The notes: generated from the letters alone by a model not told the origin. A stretch of 64,000 nucleotides of DNA from JABMNT01 sp048262655 (GCA_048262655.1 JBLXEY010000001.1:372001-436000), one strand, 5' to 3'. Counted from the first letter of the stretch, positions 1 through 9,482 are shown. Translations and numbers: made by a program.

Positions 1-435
1 ATTGTCGTAATCAATAATCCGCTCTACCTTGCATTCCATTGAAGCGGGAGACTGCGCAATTCGGGATGGCCGGACCTTGATGCTGGGCACATAACTGAAA
101 CCCGCTTTTTCGACTTCGTCATCCTCAGGCGGGAATTCCACAGCCGTCGTAATCATCCCTTCACCGATATCCCGGTTCACCATGTTGACAACGAATTCGC
201 CCATTGTTTGGGCATTGTGAAGCGTATCTTTTGGTCCTCCCGTTAGTCGATTTTGAATACCTACGATAATAATTGGCGGTTCATCGCCAAAAACATTGAA
301 AAAACTCATGGGAGCCGCGTTTCCAATTCCATCTGGAGATACGGAGGTGATCAATGCGATTGGCCGCGGCGCGACAACGGCACACAACAACTTGTAGCGC
401 TCTTTTTTTGTTAATGTTTCAAAGTCAAATAACAT
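1..435 (-). CDS. Flavin-reductase-like FMN-binding protein (partial, C-terminus outside window)
   Basis: Open frame from an ATG (CAT at 433-435) running leftwards to the window edge: 145 codons with no stop. Family knowledge: flavin-reductase-like proteins bind FMN in a split-barrel fold and either supply reduced flavin or act as small flavoenzymes. The N-terminal part has the family pattern: VAPRPIALITS near residues 21-31, then GNAAPMSFFNVFG, then a segment ending GEFVVNMV. It is the last visible gene after an ABC importer on the same strand, 28 nt after the upstream ATPase stop, so it is probably cotranscribed and may act on the imported compound. Its substrate cannot be told from sequence. 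Confidence 0.85.
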   Translation of the reverse strand, partial: MLFDFETLTKKERYKLLCAVVAPRPIALITSVSPDGIGNAAPMSFFNVFGDEPPIIIVGIQNRLTGGPKDTLHNAQTMGEFVVNMVNRDIGEGMITTAVEFPPEDDEVEKAGFSYVPSIKVRPSRIAQSPASMECKVERIIDYDN

Positions 436-462
436 TATGTATTTTTGTTCCTTTGTTATTTT

Positions 463-1497
463 TTATCGAGTGGGCAAGCGGCCCTCTTCGACCGCATGGC
501 AGGCAATTTTAGTTTTTTTGTCGACGGCCCGCATTATAGGCGCCTCAGTACAGCAACGATCATCCGCCAAAGGACATCTGGGATGGAAAGCACAGCCTGT
601 AGGCGGTGTAATCGGGTTTGGCACTTCACCGGCGACGGGCAACCGTTCTCGACCGCTCATCTCAAGATCAGGGATCGTATCAAGCAACAATCGGGTGTAA
701 GGGTGGCGGGGATTCTGGAAGATATTGTCTGCCGGCCCCACCTCCACGAGGCGCCCCAGATACATAACACCCAGATGATCGGAGATATAATTAACGACAG
801 CCAGATTATGACTGATAAACAAATAGGTAAGACCAAGTTCACTTTGCAATTCCTTCATCAAGTTAAGGATTTGCGCCTGTACCGAGACATCAAGAGCTGA
901 CGTGGGCTCGTCACATACCAGGAAGTCAGGCTCGCTGGCCAAGGCACGGGCAATCGAGATGCGTTGTCGCTGCCCCCCTGAGAACTCATGCGGAAATTTT
1001 TTTCCATCTTCGGCCGTTAACTTTACCTGTCCCAGCAGCTGGGTCACGCGTTGCTCAATCGCTTCCTCTCCGTCGACAAGAGAAAAGGCTCGAATAGGTT
1101 CTGCGATAATATCTTTAACCCGCCAGCGTGGGTTCAAACTCGCGTAGGGGTCCTGGAATATCATTTGGATACGGCGCCGGATCGGAGCCATCTGCTTTCG
1201 GCTCAAACCTCCAATATCGCGGCCCTCAAATATTATTCTTCCTGCACTGGGGGCATACAGACCGACCACCAGCCGTGCGATGGTCGATTTGCCGCAGCCA
1301 GACTCTCCAACCAAACTAAACGTTTCACCCTCTGGAATCTCAAAATCGACACCATCCACCGCTTTCAAAGTCTGCTCGGGAAGCCGCTCAATCATCCTGT
1401 TTAGCCAGGGAGCAGAAACATCAAAATCGCGCTTTAGGCCTTCCACCTTTAACGTTGGCATGGCATCGCTTTTCGGATTTACAGCCAAATCAACCAT
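463..1497 (-). CDS. Peptide/opine-type ABC transporter ATPase (DppF/OppF-like)
   Basis: 344 residues. Second ATPase of a family-5 (Dpp/Opp/nickel) importer; it hydrolyses ATP at the cytoplasmic face of the permease pair. Walker A GESGCGKST lies at about residues 64-72, the signature FSGGQRQR near 172 and Walker B with DEPTSALD after it. The C-terminal oligo_HPY extension with GCAFHPRCP is typical of DppD/DppF proteins. Its start overlaps the end of the upstream ATPase gene by 8 nt (1490-1497), so translation is coupled. It is the fifth gene of the minus-strand operon SBP-permease-permease-ATPase-ATPase. The substrate is inferred only from the divergent amidohydrolase, possibly a cyclic amide or pyrimidine-like compound. 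Confidence 0.93.
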   Translation of the reverse strand: MVDLAVNPKSDAMPTLKVEGLKRDFDVSAPWLNRMIERLPEQTLKAVDGVDFEIPEGETFSLVGESGCGKSTIARLVVGLYAPSAGRIIFEGRDIGGLSRKQMAPIRRRIQMIFQDPYASLNPRWRVKDIIAEPIRAFSLVDGEEAIEQRVTQLLGQVKLTAEDGKKFPHEFSGGQRQRISIARALASEPDFLVCDEPTSALDVSVQAQILNLMKELQSELGLTYLFISHNLAVVNYISDHLGVMYLGRLVEVGPADNIFQNPRHPYTRLLLDTIPDLEMSGRERLPVAGEVPNPITPPTGCAFHPRCPLADDRCCTEAPIMRAVDKKTKIACHAVEEGRLPTR

Positions 1498-2464
1498 TGG
1501 CTATCTCCTTTTCAAACAGCCAGCATGCGACGCGGCTATCATCGAAGGATATCAAATCGGGTCTGTCTTTGAGGCATTTGTTCTCAACTTTCATACATCG
1601 CGGATTAAACGCACACCCGGCAGGGATATCTGTCAACCTCGGCATTGCGCCATCAATTTGTGTTAGGCGATCCATGCCGTCACCAAGCACCGGAATGGAA
1701 CCCATCAAGCCGTGCGTATAGGGATGTTTGGCATTCTTGATAACATCGCGGACGGGGCCAATCTCAGCAATACGTCCCGCATACATGACCGCCACTCGAT
1801 CAGCTGTCTCGGCAATAACCCCCATATCATGCGTTACAAGCATGACCGCCGTACCGTGCTCCCGACATAATTTCTTCAACAGTGCAATAATTTGTGCCTG
1901 TATCGAAACGTCAAGCGCCGTAGTTGGTTCATCCGCAATGATTAACCGGGGATTGGCACAAAGTGCCAAAGCAATGACAACTCGCTGACGCATGCCACCG
2001 GAGAACTGATGGGGGAAGTGGTCAATACGACGCTCCGGTGCCGGGATGCCAACTTCATGTAACAGTTCAAGGCTGCGATCCCTGGCTTGTGAAGGGGTCA
2101 TATCCGTATGCGTGAGAATGGTCTCGACCAATTGTCGGCCAATAGAATAAAGCGGATTTAAACTGGTCAATGGATCTTGAAAAATCGCGCCAATTTTTGC
2201 CCCCCGTATTCTCCGCATTTCCTCATAGGAGAGATTATCGATCCGTCGACCTTCTAGATAAATCTCACCCGATGCGATCCGCCCCGGCGGTTCCAGCAAT
2301 CCAATAATGGCATTCCCCGTCATTGATTTTCCTGCGCCCGATTCACCAACGACGCCCAGGACTTCGCCTTCTGATATCTGCAGGGAAATATCATCAACAG
2401 CGGTCAGCACACCATTGCGCGTTGGGAATTCAACCCGGAGATTACGGACTTCCAGTAACGACAT
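1490..2464 (-). CDS. Peptide/opine-type ABC transporter ATPase (DppD/OppD-like)
   Basis: 324 residues. First ATPase of the importer. Walker A GESGAGKSM lies near residue 39, signature FSGGMRQR and Walker B with DEPTTALD follow, and the C-terminus has the GCAFNPRCM cysteine motif of the oligopeptide ATPase family. The start lies 5 nt after the stop of the DppC-like permease gene. The gene overlaps the following DppF-like gene. The length is normal for DppD/OppD. Nothing in the sequence suggests inactivation. Confidence 0.93.
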   Translation of the reverse strand: MSLLEVRNLRVEFPTRNGVLTAVDDISLQISEGEVLGVVGESGAGKSMTGNAIIGLLEPPGRIASGEIYLEGRRIDNLSYEEMRRIRGAKIGAIFQDPLTSLNPLYSIGRQLVETILTHTDMTPSQARDRSLELLHEVGIPAPERRIDHFPHQFSGGMRQRVVIALALCANPRLIIADEPTTALDVSIQAQIIALLKKLCREHGTAVMLVTHDMGVIAETADRVAVMYAGRIAEIGPVRDVIKNAKHPYTHGLMGSIPVLGDGMDRLTQIDGAMPRLTDIPAGCAFNPRCMKVENKCLKDRPDLISFDDSRVACWLFEKEIANG

Positions 2465-2469
2465 TCCGG

Positions 2470-3399
2470 TTACCTCAACTTCGGGTTCAGGGCATCTCGT
2501 AACCAGTCACCCAATAGATTTACCGACAAGACGAGAACCGCCAGAACAAGAGAAGGAAAAATGACGACCCACCAGATACCTGAAAACAGGTACTCATTAC
2601 CTATTCGAATGAGAGTCCCCAGTGAGGGTTCTGTTGCTGGCATCCCGACGCCCAGAAATGACAAGGTTGCTTCCGTCAAAACCGCCATCCCCAAGCTTAT
2701 GGTTGCGATAACAAAGACCGGCCCCAATACATTCGGAAGCACGTGACGAATCATAATTGTAAACGGATGCAGCCCGATAATCTTTGCTGCCAGGGCGTAC
2801 TCCTTACCTTTTTCAACCATGGTCGAGCCCCGCACAGCACGCGCATATTGAACCCAGTTTGTCAGTCCAATTGACAGGATCAGGACCATGATCGCCGCTT
2901 CATCATGCAGGTCAGAAGGCAAGATTGCGCGCAAAACACCGTTGATTAAAAGGGCGACCAAAATGGCTGGAAAGCTTAAGACAACATCTGCAACGCGCAT
3001 GATCGCTGCATCGACAAAGCCACCAACGTAACCGCTCACAAGCCCGAGAAAGACGCCAAGTATGGTGGCAAAGGCTACGCTCGCGAAACCAACGATCAAT
3101 GAGACCTTTGCGCCATACAGTATAGACGACAAGACATCACGGGCTTGAATATCCGTTCCCAACAAATATTCAGATGAACCTTCATCAATCCACGCTGGCG
3201 GCAACTCGCTATTCATTAAGTCGAGCGAACCAATATCAAAAGGATTGTGGGGCGCGATCACGGGGGCCGCAATCGCCGTGACAATCAAAAGCAACAAGAC
3301 AAGTGCCGAGACCACCGCAGTTCGCGACTGGCGAAAACTATAGCAAATATCAGACTGCCAGAACCGCGCCATAGCCGATGACTTGAGGACGTTCATCAT
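2470..3399 (-). CDS. ABC transporter permease (DppC/OppC-like)
   Basis: 309 residues, inner-membrane permease of the family-5 importer. A hydrophobic N-terminal helix (about 28-48) is followed by the periplasmic GTDIQARDV stretch, a core of five further helices and the EAA-type loop around IIGLHPFTIMIRHVLPN that docks on the ATPase. The start overlaps the stop of the DppB-like gene by 4 nt (3396-3399). Length and topology are those of OppC_N-containing permeases. Confidence 0.92.
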   Translation of the reverse strand: MMNVLKSSAMARFWQSDICYSFRQSRTAVVSALVLLLLIVTAIAAPVIAPHNPFDIGSLDLMNSELPPAWIDEGSSEYLLGTDIQARDVLSSILYGAKVSLIVGFASVAFATILGVFLGLVSGYVGGFVDAAIMRVADVVLSFPAILVALLINGVLRAILPSDLHDEAAIMVLILSIGLTNWVQYARAVRGSTMVEKGKEYALAAKIIGLHPFTIMIRHVLPNVLGPVFVIATISLGMAVLTEATLSFLGVGMPATEPSLGTLIRIGNEYLFSGIWWVVIFPSLVLAVLVLSVNLLGDWLRDALNPKLR

Positions 3400-4388
3400 A
3401 ACATATGCCCACCGGCTTTTGACCGATCCATATGCAACCTCGGATCAATGGAATAATACAAAACATCTACGATGATGTTAATTATGACAAATATCAGAGC
3501 AACTAAAACAAGATAGGCCGCCATAACCGGGACGTCGATAAAGCTAACCGCTTGAATAAACAGGAACCCCATACCCGGCCATTGAAATACCGTTTCGGTG
3601 ATAATTGCGAACGCAATAAGCCCCCCGATCTGAAGGCCTGCGATGGTGATCACCGGTACCAGTGTATTCTTAAGCGCGTGACCAAAATGCACAGCTCTGT
3701 TGGTGAGCCCTCGCGCGCGCGCAAATTTGATATAGTCGGTCCTTAACACTTCCAGCATCTCGGAGCGCACCAGACGCATAATCAAAGTGATTTGGAAGAA
3801 ACCCAACATCAGAGATGGGAGTATCAAAGCCTTTAAACCACTGACAGTCAGAAACCCGGTTGACCACCAACCTAACTGGACGACATCACCACGTCCAAAG
3901 GATGGTAACCATCCCAACGTAACAGAAAACAACAGAATAAGCAGAATCCCTGTCACGAACGTTGGAAGCGATATGCCAATCAGCGAGACTATCTGCAAAG
4001 CATTACTCAGCTTCCCATGCCGGTTCAGGGCGGTATATACACCCAGAGGAATCCCCAACCCGAACGAAATGAGCGCTGCGACAAATACCAACTCAAGGGT
4101 CGCGGGGATCCGCTCACTGAGTAAATTTTTGACAGGGCGATGATTTCTGTAAGACGAACCAAAGTCCCCTTGCGCCGCATTCACAACAAAACGCCCGTAC
4201 TGGACTGGAAAGGGGTCATTCAGTCCTAGGCTCTCACGCAGTTCTTCGCGCTCCTGCGTTGTCGCATCCTCAAGAACCATCCCATCAATCGGATCCCCGA
4301 GATAGCGAAACATGATAAAGGCGATAAAGGCTACCGTCAGCATGACGAAAACCCCCTGTACCAATCGCCTGATCAGGAATGCTAACAT
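3396..4388 (-). CDS. ABC transporter permease (DppB/OppB-like)
   Basis: 330 residues, partner permease. It begins MLAFLIRRLVQGV, the usual DppB N-terminus, has six predicted helices, and the EAA loop RARGLTNRAVHFGHALKNT before the last helices. It lies 141 nt after the SBP gene, the only sizeable gap in this operon, and that gap carries a strong stem-loop (4476-4504). Permease levels are therefore probably set below those of the binding protein. Confidence 0.92.
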   Translation of the reverse strand: MLAFLIRRLVQGVFVMLTVAFIAFIMFRYLGDPIDGMVLEDATTQEREELRESLGLNDPFPVQYGRFVVNAAQGDFGSSYRNHRPVKNLLSERIPATLELVFVAALISFGLGIPLGVYTALNRHGKLSNALQIVSLIGISLPTFVTGILLILLFSVTLGWLPSFGRGDVVQLGWWSTGFLTVSGLKALILPSLMLGFFQITLIMRLVRSEMLEVLRTDYIKFARARGLTNRAVHFGHALKNTLVPVITIAGLQIGGLIAFAIITETVFQWPGMGFLFIQAVSFIDVPVMAAYLVLVALIFVIINIIVDVLYYSIDPRLHMDRSKAGGHML

Positions 4389-4475
4389 CTTCGGCTCTCC
4401 ATAGTATTACGTGACGGGCCAATTTTCGGTACGTTCGGTCCCACCATTTTGCGGTGTTTCGGGGTATTCAAATGA

Positions 4476-4504
4476 TCGGCGGCAGGGTCACGCCCTGCCG
4501 CCGA
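4476..4504 (-). terminator. Intercistronic stem-loop after the SBP gene
   Basis: A perfect 12-bp inverted repeat, TCGGCGGCAGGG (4476-4487) and its complement (4493-4504), with a 5-nt loop. It sits between the binding-protein gene and the permease gene on the minus strand. No clear U-run follows, so it is more likely an mRNA-stabilising or partial-termination element than a full terminator. Confidence 0.6.
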
Positions 4505-4529
4505 CATACGTTACGATATCAGCAAAAGC

Positions 4530-6104
4530 CTATTTTATTTGCGTGTACCATAGGCGAAGTTTGTTATCAGGTGACTGAACAACACTAACGTTATCGCGAA
4601 CGGCCCAAGACAGAGGCTGTTGGTGAATGGGGTACCATGCCATTTCGTCTTTCGCGATTTTCAATGCGTCAGCCATAACGTCTTTACGTTTTTCAAGGTC
4701 GATCATACTCATCGATTGCTCGGTCAATTTATCAAGTGTCGCATTCGAATAACCACCCGGGTTCCAAGAACCAAACTTATCCTTTGGCGTATGCAACAAT
4801 GCAGAAAGCGTACTGAAGCTGTCGAGCATTGGAAGTGTCGCCCACCCCAACATGAACACATCGGCCTCGCCAGCACGGGCTTTCTTGAAATGTAGCCCTT
4901 TGGTTTCCGTGGTCAATTTTGCCTTTAGACCAGATTTCGCGAGCATTCCGGCAATTGCCTGACAAATCTCTTCGTCATTCACGTAACGATCATTTGGACA
5001 ATTCATCAAGAACTGGAAGCCATCAGGATAACCGGCTTTTGCCAACAAGGCTTTTGCACCCTCGACATCCTGTGCGACGGCAGTGTTATCACTTGCGCGG
5101 AAGCCCGGCACTTCAGGCGCGACAAGCAGCCCCGCGATCCGAGATTTACCACGCATGATCTTCTTACGAATCAGGTCCAGATTGACCGATTTTGCAAAAG
5201 CCATCCTCACATCCAAATTCTTGAACGGGTTGTCACCTGTCACACTCGGGTCATTTAGTTTATCATGCATGTTAAACCCAAGCATAATCGTTCTCAGACT
5301 TGGGCCCTCCAGCACATTGACACCGCCAGCAGCAGAAATGCGCTTGGAATCCTGCAAAGGTGACGGATAAATCATATCAAGCTCGCCTGACAACAACGCA
5401 GCGACGCGCGTCGCGTCTGAGGCGACCGGTGTAAACTCAATTTTGGTCAGGTTATGTTTCGGCGTGTCCCACCATTTCGGATTTACAACCAACACCGTCT
5501 TTGAGTCAGGTCGTCGGCTTTCCAGAATGAAAGGGCCTGTCCCGTTTGTGTGCGTGGAAGCGTAGTTTTCTTCGCCTTTGGTCGAATCTATCGACGCCAT
5601 GCTATTGTTTTTTTCCAACCAGCCGCTATCCATAATCACCAGATTGCTTATGAAGTTGAAGATAATCGGAGATGGCGTTGTCAAATGCATATCGACGGTG
5701 TAGGCGTCAACTTTTGTAACCTTCTCTACCCCTGTTAAATTACTCCTGATAGGAGAATTCGGGTTCAAGGCGCGCGTAAACGAGACAACAACATCGTCGG
5801 CGTTGAAGTCAGCTCCATCATGATACGTCACCCCTTCGCGAAGTTTGAAACGGATTACCGTTGGGGAAATATTTTCCCAAGACGTCGCGAGTGCCGGCTC
5901 AATTTCCAAATTTTCATTATAGCGCACGAGAGGTTCGTAAATATGCTGTAAAAACGAGATCGAGAAACTCTCTGATAACGAATAAGGGTCCAGTGAATTG
6001 ACATCGCTGACATATGCGTAGCGGAACGTTTTCGCGCTGACCGGCGCGGCGGCCGTAGCCCCCAGAACCACTCCTAACAAAGCGGCTTTAAAAAACCTTT
6101 TCAT
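4530..6104 (-). CDS. ABC transporter substrate-binding protein, family 5
   Basis: 524 residues, periplasmic binding protein of the importer. The signal peptide has a KR start, a hydrophobic core and APVSA before cleavage near residue 25. The mature protein begins with the SBP_bac_5 pattern (FRYAYVSDVNSLDPY) and has the later DGADFNADDVVVSF and YPDGF stretches usual in Dpp/Opp/opine-binding proteins. It is the first gene of its operon, with upstream DNA (6105-6346) shared with a divergent amidohydrolase gene. That region contains a 14-bp palindrome that could be an operator. The ligand is unknown. Confidence 0.92.
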   Translation of the reverse strand: MKRFFKAALLGVVLGATAAAPVSAKTFRYAYVSDVNSLDPYSLSESFSISFLQHIYEPLVRYNENLEIEPALATSWENISPTVIRFKLREGVTYHDGADFNADDVVVSFTRALNPNSPIRSNLTGVEKVTKVDAYTVDMHLTTPSPIIFNFISNLVIMDSGWLEKNNSMASIDSTKGEENYASTHTNGTGPFILESRRPDSKTVLVVNPKWWDTPKHNLTKIEFTPVASDATRVAALLSGELDMIYPSPLQDSKRISAAGGVNVLEGPSLRTIMLGFNMHDKLNDPSVTGDNPFKNLDVRMAFAKSVNLDLIRKKIMRGKSRIAGLLVAPEVPGFRASDNTAVAQDVEGAKALLAKAGYPDGFQFLMNCPNDRYVNDEEICQAIAGMLAKSGLKAKLTTETKGLHFKKARAGEADVFMLGWATLPMLDSFSTLSALLHTPKDKFGSWNPGGYSNATLDKLTEQSMSMIDLEKRKDVMADALKIAKDEMAWYPIHQQPLSWAVRDNVSVVQSPDNKLRLWYTQIK

Positions 6105-6248
6105 TCCATTCTCCTATTTGGCGTCAGATTTCCGACACTCCGTGTTGATTAATTTTATAGGTTTTATGCGTCTTTATCGATCTTAGGATCTTATCCTCAG
6201 CCGCCAGTATCCTCTGCTTTTGAAAATTTAGTCAACGATTTTGTTCCT

Positions 6249-6262
6249 AATTGCATGCAATT
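6249..6262. promoter_or_regulatory. Palindrome AATTGCATGCAATT, candidate GntR operator
   Basis: A perfect 14-bp palindrome in the divergent promoter region between the SBP and amidohydrolase genes. A near-identical core, TTGCATACAA, occurs at 8386-8395 in front of the GntR and DapA-family genes of the same cluster. FCD-type GntR proteins bind short palindromes of this kind, so the GntR encoded at 7566-8267 is the likely ligand. This is inference; no binding data exist. Confidence 0.45.
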
Positions 6263-6346
6263 TTTAAACTGATTGGTGTATAACTAAACGAATACTGTTT
6301 TCATTCCGAAAACGGCCGGTTAGTAGTTATCTTGGGGGACAAACCA

Positions 6347-7534
6347 ATGAAGAACATCCTTATACAAAACATTCGCCCTTGGGCTGGCCCGGTGCAGGAC
6401 ATCAAAATCGAAAAGGGCCTGATTTCTGAGATCGGACCTCAACTGGCGCCTTCCAATGACACAGACATTCTTGAAGGTGATGGTGCCCTGCTTATTCCCG
6501 GGTTGGTCGACGCTCATACCCATATGGATAAAACCAGATTGGGGCTGCCCTGGCGGCCTCATAGCGCGGGCCCGACAATCAAGGATAAAGTCGACAACGA
6601 ACGGGCTATTCTGAAGCAAGAGAACCATGACCCAGCAACACAGTCTGCGAAGCAATTGCGGCTTGCCCTTTCCAAGGGAACAACAGCAATCCGCACGCAC
6701 GTCGATGTCGCTTCGGATCTCGGGACCAAACACATTGAAGGTGTTATGCAGACGCGTGAGAATTTCAAAGACGTCATGGATATGGAGATCGTCGCCTTTC
6801 CCCAGCAAGGCATGCTGACCAATCCCGGCACCAAAGAACTTCTAGAACAATCTATTATTCTTGGTGCCGATTGCGTCGGCGGCATTGACCCTTCTGTTAT
6901 TGAACGCGACCCGGCCAAACATCTGGATTGCATTTTTGCGATCGCAGACCGAAATGGCGTGGGCGTCGATATTCATTTGCATGAACCAGGGGAGCTTGGC
7001 GCTTTTTCTGTAGAACTGATCGCCGAGCGCACCAAAGCGCTGGGTATGAAGGGAAAAGTTGTCATTAGTCACTGTTTTTGTTTGGGAATGGTCAACGAAG
7101 ACTACCTGGATCGATTGTTGACGCTTTTACTCGATAACGACATCGCGATCATGACTCACGCCCCTGGAGGTTCACCTTTTCCGCCGATCTTAAAACTACG
7201 CGATCGTGGCATTCGCATATGCTCCGGCAACGACGGCATTCAGGATGCATGGAGCCCCTATGGTAACGCGGACATGCTGGAACGTGCCTATCTATTGGGA
7301 TATCGAAGCAATTTCCGCCATGATCATCAAATCGAGGAGATGCTAAGAATTTGTACGGAGGGTGGTGCTGAGGTGATGGGGAATAAGCATCATTCGATCA
7401 CCGCAGGGGCGGCGGCCAACCTCGTCGTTGTAGAAGGCGTATCCATTGCTGAAGCCGTTGCGGCACGTCGTCCACGAAAGTTCGTGATTTCGAAGGGAAA
7501 ACTCGTAGCCGAAAATGGGATTTGCCAGCACTAG
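6347..7534 (+). CDS. Cytosine-deaminase-like amidohydrolase
   Basis: 395 residues from ATG 6347, chosen because GGGGG at 6334-6338 is a well-placed ribosome site; an in-frame TTG lies at 6332. Amidohydrolase-superfamily TIM-barrel metalloenzyme of the CodA/N-acyl or triazine-hydrolase type, which hydrolyses C-N bonds of cyclic amides or amino-heterocycles. Metal and catalytic motifs are visible: HTHMDKT (first metal His pair), HLHEPGE (third His and catalytic Glu region), VISHCF (fourth His) and GNDGIQD with the metal Asp. It is transcribed away from the peptide-type importer and next to a GntR gene. The actual substrate is not identifiable; cytosine itself is only one option. Confidence 0.88.
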   Translation: MKNILIQNIRPWAGPVQDIKIEKGLISEIGPQLAPSNDTDILEGDGALLIPGLVDAHTHMDKTRLGLPWRPHSAGPTIKDKVDNERAILKQENHDPATQSAKQLRLALSKGTTAIRTHVDVASDLGTKHIEGVMQTRENFKDVMDMEIVAFPQQGMLTNPGTKELLEQSIILGADCVGGIDPSVIERDPAKHLDCIFAIADRNGVGVDIHLHEPGELGAFSVELIAERTKALGMKGKVVISHCFCLGMVNEDYLDRLLTLLLDNDIAIMTHAPGGSPFPPILKLRDRGIRICSGNDGIQDAWSPYGNADMLERAYLLGYRSNFRHDHQIEEMLRICTEGGAEVMGNKHHSITAGAAANLVVVEGVSIAEAVAARRPRKFVISKGKLVAENGICQH

Positions 7535-7565
7535 AAAACCTTACACCAAAGGGCAAAACACAGGC

Positions 7566-8267
7566 CTATTGCGCATACCTGCTGATAATTTGGTCCAATG
7601 TCTGTTTTGTTGTTTCTGCTTCCGGTTCCGTACAATTCTGCAATTCAAGAATATGATCCTGCATTACTTTTAAGGCACCTGATGGGTTCCCCTTTTTAAG
7701 ATAATCCAGTATCCTTTCATGTTCAGGGATCGAACATTCCGATGCATAGGGTCGACCATAGATCGATAACATCAGTGAACAACGGTTCACCACCTCTTCC
7801 AGGTATTGCGCCAGAATCTTGTTGCCACACATCTGCCCCAGTTTAATGTGAAACTCTTCAGCTAACTGGATCGACTTATTGTTATCTGACTTTTTAGCTG
7901 CAGCTTTTTCCGCTTTCACGTGCCGTTCCAGTTCACGTTCAATGCTTGGTGACCATTTCTCATAAACGAGTAAAAGGCTTTTCTCTTCCAGAATCTGGCG
8001 AACATCGAAGACATCATTCACATCAGAAAAATCTGGTCGGGCAACAATGGCCCCACGTTTGGGTCGAAGTTCAACAAGTCCAATGCCCTCGAGCCGCAGC
8101 AGAACTTCTCTGGCCAATGTCCTGCTCATTCCAAACCCGGCACCTATGGACTCTGCTGGCAATCGTGCGCCGGGCTCAAGTGAACGATCCAGAATGGCTC
8201 TGCGTAACGCCACGAACGCGGCGTCTACTCGTTCAATTTTATCTGTTTCTTGACTCATTGTGGTCAT
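7566..8267 (-). CDS. GntR-family regulator, FCD subfamily
   Basis: 233 residues. The N-terminal winged helix covers about residues 13-80 (ARLPAESIGAGFGMSRTLARE is the recognition-helix region). The C-terminal FCD ligand-binding domain carries the usual metal His residues in EEFHIKLG, PEHERIL and QDHILEL. It converges on the amidohydrolase gene (32 nt between stops) and is divergent from the DapA-family gene. It probably represses the amidohydrolase, importer and lyase genes, with the substrate as inducer. The palindromes at 6249 and 8386-8420 are its candidate sites. Confidence 0.9.
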   Translation of the reverse strand: MTTMSQETDKIERVDAAFVALRRAILDRSLEPGARLPAESIGAGFGMSRTLAREVLLRLEGIGLVELRPKRGAIVARPDFSDVNDVFDVRQILEEKSLLLVYEKWSPSIERELERHVKAEKAAAKKSDNNKSIQLAEEFHIKLGQMCGNKILAQYLEEVVNRCSLMLSIYGRPYASECSIPEHERILDYLKKGNPSGALKVMQDHILELQNCTEPEAETTKQTLDQIISRYAQ

Positions 8268-8385
8268 CTAGATCTCGTGCGACTAAAGTTAGGTGTCTTA
8301 GAAACTTGGGGCAAAAAACCCGTCACCCCATGCATCCTAAAAATAGTCTAGGACGTTCCCTATATTCGGTAAACACTATCCAGTT

Positions 8386-8420
8386 TTGCATACAATATCT
8401 AGATTTATCGTATGCATACG
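8386..8420. promoter_or_regulatory. Two palindromic candidate operators (TTGCATACAA and CGTATGCATACG)
   Basis: In the divergent region between the GntR gene and the DapA-family gene. TTGCATACAA lies at 8386-8395 and the perfect 12-bp palindrome CGTATGCATACG at 8409-8420, with centres about two helical turns apart. The first matches the core of the palindrome at 6249-6262. The spacing and repetition support a GntR dimer binding on one face of the DNA. This is inferred from sequence only. Confidence 0.45.
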
Positions 8421-8561
8421 GTCCGCGCCTGCAAGGCTTCCAAAAATCCTGTTACGAGCGCCACTTCATGGTCGTTGTCAGAAACAGCATCGATCAAAAA
8501 CCGTTGCATATTAATATTTACCAACTAACATGTTAGTTTGTAAATCGGAGATGCACCTCAA

Positions 8562-9461
8562 GTGATCAATATAAAATCGTTCGGACTGGCATCCGCAACC
8601 CTGACACCCTTTCAAAAAAACGGCTCCATTGATTTGGCGCTTTTGAAAGACCACGTAGATTGGCTCCTTCAAAACGGCTGCAATTATATTTCTCTTTTTG
8701 GAACAACGGGAGAAGGCCCATCTGTCTCCATGTTAGAACGCTATAAAGCCGTTGCCTTTTTGGCAGACCAGAACTTTGATTTTTCAAAATGCGTTATGGG
8801 GCTATGTGGCACAGCCGTAAACGACGTCATCGCACAAATCGAAAATGCCCAGAACGCAGGATGCACGACGTTTCTCCTGCCCCCGCCATATTATTACAAA
8901 GGTGTCTCAGAAGATGCATTGTATGAGTGGTTCTCGCCTGTTCTTGAAAGAATGACCGAACTGCAATGCCAAGCAGTCCTGTACCATATCCCGCAAGTGA
9001 CGCGGATTGGTCTTTCGGCAAAACTTTTAAGCCGGTTAAACGAAACGTTTCCCTTGACGGCCGTTGCCGTGAAAGATTCTGAAGGTGCCGCTCAAACAAC
9101 AGAGACATTCCTTCAAATCGACAACGTTTCTGTTCTTGTCGGCGACGAAAGATTGTTGGGCGATGCCTGTGCAAACGGGGCTGTCGGTTCAATCAGCGGG
9201 CTTGCGAATGTGATACCAGGTGAACTTCAAAAAATGATATCTGTCGCCAGGCAGGACCCAAAAATCACCGCTTTGGTTGACGAAATCGATAATCTTTCGG
9301 TTACGCCCGCGCTAAAGTCAATTTTGGCTGAGAAGCATAATGACCCGAATTGGCTGACGTGCCTGGCCCCTTTCGAACCGCTGGAGGCTGAAACCGCTAA
9401 ATCCTTGGTTTTGATTTACAAAAGTTTGTTTGAGGCTGATAAACGAAAAGTGGCCGTATAG
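8562..9461 (+). CDS. Dihydrodipicolinate synthase / N-acetylneuraminate lyase family protein
   Basis: 299 residues starting at GTG 8562 (CGGAG 11 nt upstream). Class I Schiff-base aldolase/lyase family. Visible family residues: GTTGEG near residue 47 (carboxylate-binding loop), the catalytic Tyr in YHIPQ and the Schiff-base Lys in AVKDSEG. The placement in a catabolic cluster with two GntR genes argues against a housekeeping lysine-biosynthesis DapA and for a role in splitting or dehydrating a keto acid. Substrate unknown. Confidence 0.88.
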   Translation: MINIKSFGLASATLTPFQKNGSIDLALLKDHVDWLLQNGCNYISLFGTTGEGPSVSMLERYKAVAFLADQNFDFSKCVMGLCGTAVNDVIAQIENAQNAGCTTFLLPPPYYYKGVSEDALYEWFSPVLERMTELQCQAVLYHIPQVTRIGLSAKLLSRLNETFPLTAVAVKDSEGAAQTTETFLQIDNVSVLVGDERLLGDACANGAVGSISGLANVIPGELQKMISVARQDPKITALVDEIDNLSVTPALKSILAEKHNDPNWLTCLAPFEPLEAETAKSLVLIYKSLFEADKRKVAV

Positions 9462-9482
9462 GATAGCGAAAAAGACCTTCAC

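Noticed and set aside
8562..9461. DapA of lysine biosynthesis
   Set aside because: Located in a catabolic cluster with GntR genes, and the family covers many lyases; a housekeeping assignment is not supported.
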